A stretch of 64,000 nt of DNA from Isoetes taiwanensis (lineage: Eukaryota > Streptophyta > Lycopodiopsida > Isoetales > Isoetaceae): the NCBI GenBank assembly GCA_021234155.1, contig JAJEKV010000159.1, positions 827,971-891,970 of the forward strand, written 5' to 3'. Each line of letters opens with the position of its first letter. Within the stretch, counting starts at the first letter, position 1. The notes under the pieces are model-generated. The model saw nothing but the letters and a program-made list of their open reading frames with translations. It made no database searches and was not told the DNA's origin. Made by a program: the position numbers and the translations under genes. Below, in pieces: positions 35,890-45,047 of the stretch.

Positions 35890-36660
35890 TTTTGAGCTGC
35901 AGATTCGGTGTGGAACATTTGGACAAGAAGAGAAGAGAGGAAGGAATTCGTAGAGTTGAACATGTTCTATCAGAAGCAGGTTTGCATGGTGGCAATGTAA
36001 AATTAGAGCTCGATGAGAAACGGGCGGGAAGAACAAGTGTGCCTCGTAAGGTGTCAATTGAGGGGTGAAAGCTTCGACGCTTCATAAAGAATCATAGAGA
36101 GGCTCGAGCGGAAACCAGATGGGAGAAAAGGTCTATGAATTTGGAAAATTGCTTTGGTTGATGCGGAGCGGGACCGCATGCAGATGGCGTTCGTTCGGCA
36201 TTGAGGAAAAAAAAAAACATGGGATGCATTGTTTGAATTGTTCCCATACATTGAAGAATGGACCTCACAAGAGAAGATGCGAGAAATGTTCGTGTAAGCG
36301 AATAACAAATTTATTAAAGCTTTCATAGACGATGGGGGAGAGTGAAGTCACGCACTACTTGCACATCTTTTGGGCTCATGCACCTTGGTTTTTTAGGAAG
36401 TATGGAAGCCTAGCAAAGGTGTGGAGTGCACAAGGCATGGAGAAGTCGCATAAACAAGCTAAAATAGTCTTTCATCGTAACACTCAAAGAGGGGGTGGAA
36501 ATGTGGGAACCAACCCTCTAAGACGGATGTGAGTGGTTTTATAGAAGGGCGATGGCTAAATACGACAAGAAGGTCGGTTTAAGGAGCAACCCGTAAGTCG
36601 TAAACACCATTGGCATAATGTCAAGAGAAAACGGAAAGTTGCTTGGCAAAATTCTAGGGC
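35890..36660 (+). pseudogene. Transposase-like gene, 3' part, after the LINE
   Basis: This continues the frame cut at 23,732. FGVEHLDKKRREEGI and AGLHGGNVKLEL lead to an in-frame stop at 36,066. Further pieces follow in other frames: WDALFELFPYIEEW, HYLHIFWAHAPWFFRKYGSL and SAQGMEKSHKQAKIVFHRNT followed by QRGG. The last string resembles a C-terminal signature (QGMEK...) known to me from unnamed transposase-like families. Frameshifts make it non-functional. It ends about 75 bp before hairpin H3. Confidence 0.5.
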
Positions 36661-36733
36661 CCCACTAGCATCATAGCGGTGGAGATCTAAGAGACAAAGA
36701 ATCGGTAAAGTATACTTGTAATGTGTAGCATGT

Positions 36734-36797
36734 TCACACGACGCTAAGTAATTGCCTCCAACCTTGTTTGCACAACCTGTAGCCAGGCGTCGTGTGA
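36734..36797. repeat. Element hairpin H3
   Basis: Arms TCACACGACGC (36,734-36,744) and GCGTCGTGTGA (36,787-36,797), 11 bp perfect. It lies between the end of the plus-strand transposase-like gene and the end of the minus-strand coiled-coil gene, i.e. between convergent genes. Confidence 0.9.
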
Positions 36798-36957
36798 TCT
36801 TATTTGTATCATACTGGTAAAGCAATTGGAGTTCGCTATTGCTTGCATTTATGTGGCTTCGCGTCAGGTATGAAGCTTTTACAAGATAATAATAAAAAAG
36901 GGTTACTTTTGATTAAAGTTGTGAAAGATGTTACATTGAAAAACAAAATACAATGAC

Positions 36958-37428
36958 TCATTGTTGCTCCAGTGCGAGCTCTTCTTCATTATCTTCATCA
37001 TCATCATCAGCTCCGTCCTCGTCTTCGTCTTCATCTCTTCTCCTCAAGCGAGCAATCACCCTATCCAAACGTTCCTCCAATCTGTCCACCATCTCTTTGT
37101 ACATGTCCCGCTCCTGTCCCAATAGCACAACGTGTTCTTCTGCCTGAATTAGCAACCTCGTTGCCGTCATAACCACCTCAGTGCAGTTGTTGGGGCATGT
37201 CATCCTGTCCAGCCTTCTATTCAACCGCCTGATTTGCCTCTCCTGGCTACGAAGCATGAGAAGGTTGAATTCATTCTCTTCTTCTTTCTGTTGAATTGTA
37301 ACGGCGTTTTCCTTTAGAAGATCATCTTGCTCCTTCAACCTCTTCATTAGAACACCCAACACTATGTCAGAAGGGAGTTCTATCCTCTTGCGTTTTCCCT
37401 TATCAGCGGTTGAGGATGTGGAGGCCAT
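36958..37428 (-). CDS. Small coiled-coil protein of the transposon, 156 residues, intact
   Basis: ATG at 37,428 starts MASTSSTADKGKRKRIELPS, with a basic nuclear-signal-like stretch. A long predicted coiled coil follows (MKRLKEQDDLLKEN, RQIRRLNRRLDRM, LGQERDMYKEMVDRLEERL), and the C-terminus is almost entirely Asp/Glu. Two cysteines sit in MTCPNNC. TATAAATT lies about 85 bp upstream (37,511-37,520). The stop is about 160 bp before hairpin H3. The N-terminus and MKR(L/F)KE motif recur in the neighbouring cassettes. It has no known family. A transposon accessory or DNA-binding role is an inference. It is the best-preserved gene of the element. Confidence 0.72.
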   Translation of the reverse strand: MASTSSTADKGKRKRIELPSDIVLGVLMKRLKEQDDLLKENAVTIQQKEEENEFNLLMLRSQERQIRRLNRRLDRMTCPNNCTEVVMTATRLLIQAEEHVVLLGQERDMYKEMVDRLEERLDRVIARLRRRDEDEDEDGADDDDEDNEEELALEQQ

Positions 37429-37510
37429 AGATGACAAATGGGAGGGACGTTAAGATTATAGAAGTGAGGAGCAAAGACTCTAACCGGCGGAAGGAGCACA
37501 ATGCAAGGAC

Positions 37511-37520
37511 CTCAATTTAT
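37511..37520 (-). promoter_or_regulatory. TATA box of the 156-residue gene
   Basis: The minus strand reads TATAAATTGA about 85 bp upstream of ATG 37,428. Comparable TATA motifs precede the other cassettes. Confidence 0.55.
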
Positions 37521-37655
37521 ACATATTAGCGCTTGAACATATTAAACACAGTCGGCTGCTGTCGCACGTGTCGAGCGGATTCTGTCGGTTGTCCGCTAGA
37601 ACACATTAATGGTACTGTCCGCTGGAACACATTAATAACTATTCTAACTACATCA

Positions 37656-37719
37656 GATCACACCACGCTGAAATCAAGACACGAGCTTTAAAACCCTATG
37701 AAGGGTTTCGCCGGTGATC
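37656..37719. repeat. Element hairpin H4, decayed
   Basis: GATCACACCACG at 37,656-37,667 faces CGCCGGTGATC near 37,709-37,719. Only part of the stem still pairs. It sits between two cassettes. Confidence 0.6.
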
Positions 37720-37849
37720 CTGGCTTTGTCATTCTCTACCACGGATATTGAAAATTAAAAATAGGAAACGTAATATTCGGCACATTTGTCAAAAACTTTT
37801 CCCATTGAGAAATAAAACCATTACAAACATTAAAAAAAACGGGCCCCTC

Positions 37850-38274
37850 TAGGAGGAGCCCGATGCCTATGATCGCCGGGCAAGCTCTTCCTGGAGGGCA
37901 GTGATAATTTTTTTCTGCTCCTCCAACATGATTGCCCCGCCCGCTTAACCACGTTCTCATATTCCGCAACCTTATCTCCCCGCCATCGAAGTTGAGCTCG
38001 GGCAGCCTCTCCCGCCTGATTGCGGCCCTAAGCCTCTCTTGGAGGTTATAATTCATGGTCTAAGGCAGCCCGCTGATTGTCAAGACTAAAATCACCTCCC
38101 TATAGAAGGCGGCCTTGTCCTCCGCCGCAACCAGCTTTGGCGGCGTCTTCATCATTCTCTTTTCTTTTTAGAAGGCGGATCCGTTCCTCCGCTTTAGCAC
38201 GAATGTTACTGAATTTCCTTGACCGTAACTTGAGACAAGATCTCGGCAGGGGATGGAACGGAGCTGGAGGCCAT
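37850..38274 (-). pseudogene. Second cassette, decayed coiled-coil gene
   Basis: ATG at 38,274 starts MASSSVPSPAEILSQVTVKE, resembling the Met-Ala-Ser-Ser starts of the neighbours, then shifts frame. Later frames show RLRAAIRRERLPEL and IMLEEQKKIITALQEELARR, heptad-like and charged. A TATATAAAA lies at about 38,366-38,374 on the minus strand. Hairpin H4 is downstream. Confidence 0.5.
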
Positions 38275-38745
38275 TGAAAGTGATGGGAGAACAAAGAGAG
38301 ATGGTCGAGGGCGGATGGTGGTAGAACAGGAGATGGCGGATAGGAGAAGACAAAGGCCTCCGACGTTTTATATAGAAACTAGAGATACGTTGGAATCTAC
38401 GGTTGCGAGTACTGATAAAGTTGTGTAATAATCATAGCATGCAATTAGGCAACGGTAGCCTATGTTCGCATCATGGGATCCATCATATCCTAGCCGCATC
38501 AGATGCGCGGCCGCATAAAAGACGGTGTTGTTATTGTGGCAAGCAAGATGCCACGTCCTTGGCATGACGTTGTCATCCACATGCCACGTATGTGAATAGA
38601 CGCTGTCATCCACATGCCAATCCTAGATATGACTAATTCGCATTTACCTGCAAGTTATCACATAATCTAGCTAGATATTTGTGTTACATATAGTTTTCCA
38701 TTAATAAATTAAGAATTTATACATACAACGAGATGTACGTTGTGG

Positions 38746-38814
38746 AGATCATACGACGCGAAATCCATTGATTGCTACCTAATTGCAAGCATGGCATTTC
38801 GCGTCGTGTGATCT
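38746..38814. repeat. Element hairpin H5, best preserved
   Basis: 19-bp arms AGATCATACGACGCGAAAT (38,746-38,764) and ATTTCGCGTCGTGTGATCT (38,796-38,814) differ at one position (a G-T pair). The spacer is 31 bp and reads CCATTGATTGCTACC then TAATTGCAAGCATGGC. Confidence 0.95.
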
Positions 38815-38934
38815 TTTAATAAAACAAAACAAGAGAACAGATAGAAGCAAGAAATAGAGAAAACTTTTCTTTGAAACAAAAAATATATATACAATGGCTA
38901 GGGATCTTCATGATCCTGTGGTGGCAAATAAACT

Positions 38935-39250
38935 CGCGTTCTCATCCTCCGCAGCTCGAAGCTTCTTCTCCATATCTTCTACTTGCTGAGAAATATTGTG
39001 TGCAGTTAAAAGCGCCCTCGACCCTCTGACTATTGGCCTCTGGCACTGTTAATGTTGCCGCTTGAGCTCAAGGTCGCTCATCAAAGCAGCCCCTCGTGAA
39101 TTCTAACTGCCGTATCGCCTCGATCTTCGGGCGACGAGGCGGCTGTTTTAAATCGTGAACCTCCCGAATCTCTTCATCACCACCGCACCAAGGGTGATGT
39201 CCATGACAGCTTCGGAAATAACGGTTGTTTTGAGGAGGATGAAGATGCCA
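38935..39250 (-). pseudogene. Third cassette, decayed coiled-coil gene
   Basis: ATG at 39,250 starts MASSSSSKQPLFPKLSW. VVMKRFGRF follows in another frame, then the segment LEFTRGCFDER that parallels LAFTRELLHER of the next cassette. Stops and shifts are present. TATAAATAGA is on the minus strand near 39,333-39,345, with hairpin H7 just beyond it. Confidence 0.55.
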
Positions 39251-39366
39251 TCGGAGCGTAGCGGAAGAAGGAGAGAAGATGAGCGAAGCGAGGAAGGCGA
39301 AGAGGATCGGAGGTCGAGGCAAGATAGAAGGTCTTCTATTTATAGGGGATTTCGTAGTAGCTTGAG

Positions 39367-39429
39367 TCACACGATCACGAAGGATGCCGTCGGTCGGGGA
39401 AAATGGACCGCTTCGCCGGCGTCGTGTGA
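39367..39429. repeat. Element hairpin H7
   Basis: TCACACGA (39,367-39,374) pairs with TCGTGTGA (39,422-39,429). It lies just upstream of the TATA box of the third cassette. Confidence 0.75.
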
Positions 39430-39586
39430 GGAAAAAGGATTACTTCTTCTCACGTCTTTTCTTCCAGAGAAAGCTCGTGTGATAATTTTTATTGATAATT
39501 TCGGTGATACAATCTATACATAAGTAATTTTACTGATACATAACTAAAGATAGAACTTCTCATTGAAGCAAAATAGAACGGCATGG

Positions 39587-39660
39587 AGATCACACGCGTA
39601 GCGAAATCCATTGATTGCTACCTAATTGCAAGCAAGGCATTTTCAAGATGGCGGTGATCT
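39587..39660. repeat. Element hairpin H6
   Basis: AGATCACACGCGTAGCGAAAT at the left and a damaged right arm ending GGTGATCT (39,653-39,660). The spacer is nearly identical to that of H5. Confidence 0.75.
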
Positions 39661-39779
39661 TTTTAATAAAAGAACATACATTGGAACAAGAGGATAGATA
39701 GAAGCAAGAAATAGAGAAAACTTTTCTTTGAAGCAAAAAATAGATAGATACTTAACGGCTAGGGATCTTCATGATCCTC

Positions 39780-40157
39780 TAGCTGAGTTTCATGTCCCGG
39801 TGAGGGCCGTGAAGGTTGCGTTCTCATCCTCCGCAGCTCGGAGCTTCTTCTCCATATCTTCTAAGGCCTGCGAAATACTGTGAGCAGTTTCAACTGCCTC
39901 GGCCCTGCGGCTCGTCGCCTCTTGGTACATGGCGAATGTTTCCGTGAGCTCAATGTCTCGCTCGTGCAGCAGCTCCCTCGTGAAGGCTAATCTGTCGACC
40001 GCCTCCATATTCTCGGGCGGCGAGGCGTTTGTTTTCATCATGGATCTCCTTGAATCTCTTCATCACCACTTGCAAGGGGTGATGTCCACGGCAGCCTCTG
40101 GGCCTGGGGAGTGCTATCTTGGCGTGGTCGCTGGCTAGAGGAAGATGATGATGCCAT
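39780..40157 (-). pseudogene. Fourth cassette, coiled-coil gene with one or more frameshifts
   Basis: ATG at 40,157 starts MASSSSSS followed by Gln/Arg/Pro. VMKRFKEIHDENKRLAAR follows, then after a shift MEAVDRLAFTRELLHERDIE, and a clear coiled coil to the C-terminus (HSISQALEDMEKKLRAAEDE). The MKR(L/F)KE block parallels MKRLKEQDDLLKEN of the intact 156-residue gene. TATAAATAG on the minus strand lies near 40,243-40,252. The stop is about 130 bp from hairpin H6. Confidence 0.6.
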
Positions 40158-40259
40158 CGCCGAGTTTAAGGTGGAAGGCGAAGCCGGAAGTAGAAGATGA
40201 GCGTAAGGTGGAAGGCGTCGGAGGTCGAGTGGACATCGGTCTTCTATTTATAACATGAG

Positions 40260-40288
40260 TCACACGAAGTTGCTTTCGCTGCGTGTGA
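40260..40288. repeat. Element hairpin H8, short
   Basis: TCACACG (40,260-40,266) pairs with CGTGTGA (40,282-40,288). It directly precedes the TATA box of the fourth cassette. Confidence 0.7.
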
Positions 40289-40345
40289 GGAATAAATAAA
40301 TTAATTGTTTTTTTCCAATAATATTTCATTTCTTCGAGATAAATA

Positions 40346-40407
40346 TCACACGACGCGAAAACCTAGATATGACAGAAAATCAGACTGATGTATTTCGCGT
40401 GATGTGA
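40346..40407. repeat. Element hairpin H9
   Basis: TCACACGACGCGAAA (40,346-40,360) pairs with TTTCGCGTGATGTGA (40,393-40,407), with two mismatches over 15 bp. Confidence 0.88.
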
Positions 40408-40499
40408 ATAAATACAAATAAAATAATTTTTATTAGGAATTTCGGAAGGACAATCTGTACATAAATAATTTTACCGATACAAGTTGGAAAATATATAAC

Positions 40500-42066
40500 T
40501 TCCAATTTTTCAAGCTTCGTCGTCAATTTCATGCTCTTTCAATCCCCTGCCACACTGATCCAACAAGGCAATGACTTCCATGTTATCAACCCCAGCTTCC
40601 AACCTTGGGTGAGTCAAGCCAGCAGCTAAAAAATTTAACATATTGCTCGCCCTTGAGACCCGGCTTGGTCGTCAAAATATTGTAGCACAACATCCTCGCG
40701 AATTGCTATCACCCTTTCAGTGTTTGATGCCAATTGGGAATGGTTCCCGAACATGCATAATGCACGGATGTAATAGACAAACTCTGCACCTTTTGGACTG
40801 AAAGTTCTGCTGAAGACGATTATCTCCCCATTAACGAATCTTGAGATATATCGTAACAATATAGAGTCCTTCAATCTTTCCTGTCCCCCGCGTGCATGTC
40901 GGCAAGAAAAATCATCTACTTCCCACAAATAAGAACCCTCAAGCTTATCTTCTTCACATTTCTCCTCATCTATGAGGCTTATCTTTTCTTGCTTGATTGA
41001 TGAAGGGCACGCCAAAACACGTAGATCATGTTGGCAACTTTGCACCGGAGGCTTATTTGGAATTCTTCTTCCGTTGGTAGATTCGCCTCCTCTTGAGCAA
41101 ATCGAGACTCCAGCCTCTCATAGGCTTCTTTAAGCTTTATAGCATTGCCGGTATAATTAGACACTTCAAACATCTCTTTGTCCAAATCCTCTTCAAAATC
41201 TAGGCCTAGGTTTACCCATTCGCCAAGGTAATCGATAAGCTCGTCTTCCCTAGCACACATTAAGTAACAAAGGCGGGTTCCTCAAGATATCACTTAGCAA
41301 TAGGTATTCTTTGCCTTCCACTAAAATTGGCATTATGTCGGACAACTTCTTTTCATCCTCATCCCCATCCTCATCACCTTGAGAATCATCTCCCTCCTCC
41401 GGGTTCACCCAAGGCGGTCGTCAAGCTAAAACTCCTACATTCTTGCTCTTCTTCTTGTAGATCTATCTCCATTTCTACGTCATAGTCGGCATCATCACAC
41501 ATAACCGACCCCCTTTGGCTTAAAGATTTCATTGTTTCCAAGTGTATCTTCGGTTTGGCGGCGAAAGAATGCAATAACTAGCAAATGCAAATGGCAAAGA
41601 GAAATAAGATACCTTCTTAAGTACAAGGGCCGCAGCCAAGAGGAGCCCGTTGCGCGGCATTCTTGAAAAACATCTTATTTGTTTGCAAATGGGAAGCCGC
41701 CTCCTCTAGAGCTGGTTTTGGAATCCACGAGCGGGGACATCACGCAAAGGGCGACTTGGCGAGACCAAGCGGTCCGGGTGAAAGCTAAGGCAACCTCGCA
41801 ATAGCATCCAAGCTCGCTCATCGTTTGCCATGATGTCCAACTCCTTGCAATAGAGCGGATAAATCGCGGTCGGGCGCAACTTCCTCGTTGTCATGAGGGG
41901 CGGATGCATACCATTCCGGAACTTTACATAACAATCCATGGCGAAGCGAAAATTTACCTAAAAGCAAAAAGATGTTTAGGAGCGGTAAGGCTTCGTCACC
42001 GAACTCAAGTAGCCGTTGTCGATTATGAAAGGGGACTGCCCGTTGTGGGGAGATTTGTCCGTACAT
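40500..42066 (-). pseudogene. Large minus-strand gene of the transposon, several exons or frameshifts, unrecognised
   Basis: Coding-like pieces run from ATG 42,066 (MYGQISPQRAVPFHNRQRLL) through LDIMANDERAWMLLRGCLSF and an acidic segment (YDVEMEIDLQEEEQE). They continue with WVNLGLDFEEDLDKEM and finally GEIIVFSRTFSPKGAE with VIAIREDVVLQYF. Gaps near 41,940-41,960 and 41,580-41,640 have AG/GT-like borders and may be introns. The 5' end carries a CCCTAA-rich leader. It ends about 100 bp before H9. No family is recognised. Confidence 0.4.
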
Positions 42067-42067
42067 T

Positions 42068-42093
42068 TTAGGGTTAGGGTTAGGGTTAGGGTT
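42068..42093. repeat. Four telomere-like TTAGGG units
   Basis: TTAGGG repeats sit between ATG 42,066 (minus strand) and hairpin H10, so in the 5' leader they read CCCTAA. Short CCCTAA runs are common in plant 5' leaders (telo-box). This is not a telomere. Confidence 0.85.
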
Positions 42094-42165
42094 GGATCAC
42101 ACGACGCCGAAGACTACTATGTACAACAAAAAGCACAATGCTTGCTGCTGGCGTGCGTGTGATCC
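42094..42165. repeat. Element hairpin H10
   Basis: GGATCACACGACGCC (42,094-42,108) pairs with GGCGTGCGTGTGATCC (42,150-42,165) with one bulged base. It sits between two minus-strand gene regions. Confidence 0.9.
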
Positions 42166-42247
42166 TCCCATTATAACATTAAAAAAAAAAAAAATACAAA
42201 GTGCGAAGCTAGGCTTCTAAGAAAGAAAATGGACTAAGAGATTAAAC

Positions 42248-43017
42248 TTATAAAGCCATTACATTAAAGAATATTATACATATGAAAAAACACAAAGGCA
42301 CTTCACGACCTTTTTTCCGGGGGTCTTTCTTCTTGTTGTATTCACCATAAAATTTTGACCATAGTACTCGGGATCCCTTATGCGCGCGTAAGGGCGCGAT
42401 GTCCTTGGGCATGACTTGATCACCGCTTGGCATGTATTACCAAACTGCGGAGTCCTCGAACAGACCGACACCAACCGCTTCGAAGCCATTTGAAGAGCAT
42501 TTAAGGGCTGTTTAGATTCAGAATTGGTATGATGTATCGCACCACACTCTTGCAGAATCTCTTTCATGAGCACGGCAAATGGGAGAGCGGAATGACCATC
42601 TCGATTGCTTCCGATGCTTCTTAATCTCATGAAGCTCTTTTAATGCCAGGCTAAGTCTTACGCTTCCGGCCACTACCCTCACCCACCCCAAGCATTTGGA
42701 ACTGTTGTTTGGCCGACTCTTTCGGTAGATCTCCTCACCCCCGGCATTTCGCGGTCGTTCCTCGGCCGACTCTTCCTACCGTCTCCTCACATTTTTGGTC
42801 GCCTTCCCTTTCGGGCCTGGGCCTCCTCCTTTGATTTGAAGGTTAAGCCTCCACGAGGGAGGAACAAGGAGGAGCGATAAGAGCAAGAAGAGGGCGCTGC
42901 CCAATAATTAATCGGCGTCATATTCTGCTCGCACGGTCTCTCATTTTCATCCTCCTCTCTCCGAACGGAGTGCACCTCCCTACTTACTCCGGAGCTGCTT
43001 CTCCTGCCGCCCGTCAT
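42248..43017 (-). pseudogene. Minus-strand gene remnant, basic product, unrecognised
   Basis: Frames at 43,017-42,787 (starting TGGRRSSSGVSREVHSV) and 42,630-42,274 (ALPFAVLMKEILQECGAIHH, then MASKRLVSVC) read as protein but lie in different frames. They may be exons or a frameshifted gene. The product is rich in Arg, Lys and Ser. It ends about 85-110 bp before H10. No domain is visible. Confidence 0.35.
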
Positions 43018-43772
43018 GCGGATTTCTTTTCCGGTCTTACGTTAGGCATGGTCGGAGGAGGAGAATCTCTATCGAGACTTCAAATTCGAGATGAAGGAGG
43101 CGGACTAATGTAATCACACGGCCTTACACCACCCGGATGGATCCTTGCAGGTTTGCTTAGTTCTTGCCATGGCTTCTCAGCCGGATGGCGCTTTATACTA
43201 CGGTAACACCGACAAAAATAGACAACCGGCAAAGAGATAAATAGTAAAAACGGAAGTTAAAGTAAAATATGATGGTAGCGTTTTTAAATAATTGTATGCG
43301 GAACCCTAAAAAATATCGGACAAAAATCTCGGAACCCTAAAAAACATCGGACAAAAACACAAATAAAAACCGAGATTCAAAGCGCTTAGGCGATAGACAA
43401 TTTCTTGTTGATCGCGAACTCACTAAACTTTTACATTTCCCTCTTGCATGTAACCAATCCTAATGCCATCAATGAAATAATGGAAGTCTTCAAGCAATCT
43501 CCTCTATCTCCATTAGCACTCTTAGCTCGATAATGGCCATTCGCTTTCCATGGTGGCTTTATAAATGACTTCCTCCCTCTCCATACTCGAATATCCACCG
43601 TGATCGGAAAGGTGTGTTATGGTCCTCAAACGGCTCCCAAAAAGTTGTGCAGCCTCTCTTTTTTCTGTTTCCTTCGTTCTAGTTGACAATTAATTATAAA
43701 TATTGTTTTGGAAGAAAGTATCCGAACTTAAAGGAGGACTTAACTACGGACCTCTGTTAGTTGACCGGATGA
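43018..43772. other. Interval inside the transposon without a clear gene
   Basis: It contains an ACCCTAAAAAA(C/T)ATCGGACAAAA direct repeat at about 43,301-43,360. Traces of minus-strand coding follow (MEREEVIYKATMESEWP near 43,530-43,600). Confidence 0.4.
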
Positions 43773-44200
43773 TTAGGTGGAATCGAACATCCAGGTCGGA
43801 ACCAAAAATAAGCCATCCACAAAATCGTGGGGAGAAAGCATTATATGTCTTGAGCTTTTGAACTTCCTGCGCCATCCGGAATATGTTAGCAAATACCTCA
43901 AAGCGGTGTGAAGATTTTGAAACTCATCCTCACGCCTCCGTTTTCGGACATTCCAGCTTGCACCTCGTCGACCATGCATTTCTTCATTGCAATTACATTG
44001 TTCTCATTGATGCATGGCTTACAAAGTTCACTTAAAGGGGCAATTCAACCGCCTCAAGCTCGGTTTCCGACCTTTACGTTATAATCATGTCCGTAAAACC
44101 AGATCCCTATACCCCGCAAGGTCACGGCATCCATACCTTGAAAAGGACAATTCGATGTCTATGTGATACGACAAGTACACTACTAATACTTTCGGGGCCG
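43773..44200 (-). pseudogene. Minus-strand gene remnant shared with the smaller copy
   Basis: A 68-codon frame (MHGRRGASWNVRKRRREDEF...) and upstream pieces to about 44,150. The upstream DNA (TTTCTTCATTGCAA, CAAGCTCGG, CCTTGAAAAG) matches 62,240-62,410 in the second transposon copy. Function is unknown. Confidence 0.35.
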
Positions 44201-44289
44201 GAATGACATCCACGACGTCGATAAACATAAACCCGCACAATAAATTTGTTTGTAAACACGTGTCAACGAAAGAAATGAAAAGATAAGGA

Positions 44290-44357
44290 GATCACCGACG
44301 CCGAAACTATCTCTACGCAGTTAAGTAGGCGGCGGATAGCTTCGGCGTCGTGTGATC
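44290..44357. repeat. Element hairpin H11
   Basis: GATCACCGACGCCGAA (44,290-44,305) pairs with TTCGGCGTCGTGTGATC (44,341-44,357) apart from one missing base. Confidence 0.9.
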
Positions 44358-44399
44358 CGATTAAGGTGGTTACCATTTGCGGGCAATTTTGGGAAGCTG

Positions 44400-45015
44400 C
44401 TTTTTGGTAGAGATTAGCTCTTTGGCCATATCGAAGGGGTATATGCATGTCGTATTGTTATACTTTCCACTTTCCGCCGCTAGAATTCAACTTGAACTCT
44501 TTTATCCTACCTATCCAATGTGATAAGCACGCCGATCGCCTTTGTCGCTTAACTCTATGTCCCCCTCGTTGATTATAAAAGATACTCTCACCTACTGAAC
44601 CTATTGAGACAAAACCTCCCACTTCTTGACCTTGGGAGTTCTGTAAATGGGGCAAGAAACACGTAAATTAAGGGGGAGACATGGATTGCGGATGAGGAGT
44701 GAAGGCGGAGAGGATGCAGTAGAGGAGTTCGGAGTGACAAGATGAAGTTTGGCGCCAAAATTTGACAAGGGAGTTGGTGCCGCTGACAAGAGAGGGCGGT
44801 TAAAGTCGCCATTATTTTGGGCGGCGACTCGAAAAATACGGGCCATTAAAATGGTTGCAATAAAAGCGCAGCATCCCCTATGAAAATACGCCATGTGGAT
44901 GCCAAGTAAGCCTGCTCATCCTTCTACATGCCAAGTAATACTGACTTTCGTAAAAAAGGCGCAAACCTGATTGGTCCTGGCGAATCTGACGTGGAAATCT
45001 TTAACCCAAGATATG
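44400..45015 (-). other. Right subterminal region of the large transposon
   Basis: This matches 63,090-63,480 of the second copy, including CGCCATGTGGATGCCAAGTA and GCCATTATTTTGG. Minus-strand frames exist (e.g. CAFIAT(I/T)LMA in both copies), but the similarity is at DNA level with indels. I regard it as mostly noncoding end sequence, with a possible short gene ending about 100 bp before H11. Confidence 0.6.
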
Positions 45016-45047
45016 GGCCATTTTCAGACCCCAAATCCGCCCTAATG
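45016..45047 (-). repeat. Right terminal inverted repeat, large transposon
   Basis: Reverse complement reads CATTAGGGCGGATTTGGGG then TCTGAAAATGGCC. The adjoining 400 bp inward matches the right end of the 59.4-63.5 kb copy. Confidence 0.85.

Larger units (their letters stand above)
38700..40330. repeat. Tandem duplication of one hairpin-gene cassette, period about 836 bp
   Basis: Hairpin H5 plus the gene behind it (about 38,700-39,530) is repeated as H6 plus gene (39,540-40,330). Shared landmarks in order are the hairpin spacer, GATAGAAGCAAGAAATAGAG, GGGATCTTCATGATCCT, the coding region, a TATA box and a second, shorter hairpin. Confidence 0.85.
18845..45047. mobile_element. Large DNA transposon composite with terminal inverted repeats, superfamily unknown
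   Basis: The left end at 18,845-18,877 and the right end at 45,016-45,047 are inverted copies of CATTAGGGCGGATTTGGGG followed by TCT(G/C)AAAATGGCC. Sequence inside both ends also matches the ends of a second copy at 59,414-63,513. Without the LINE insertion the span is about 14 kb. It holds a plus-strand transposase-like gene on the left, a series of small minus-strand genes on the right and at least ten internal hairpins. A second, truncated left end at 21,235-21,304 shows that 18,845-21,234 belongs to one copy and the rest to another. No target duplication of three or more bases is visible. TA or AT flank both ends but could be part of the repeat. Confidence 0.75.

Noticed and set aside
42068-42093. 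Interstitial telomere from a chromosome fusion
   Set aside because: Only four units, located in the leader of an element gene with no subtelomeric sequence around it.
36734-44357. Regularly recurring palindromic repeats as a possible CRISPR array
   Set aside because: The repeats are inverted hairpins hundreds of bases to over 2 kb apart with genes between them, in a plant nuclear context. Spacing and structure do not fit CRISPR.
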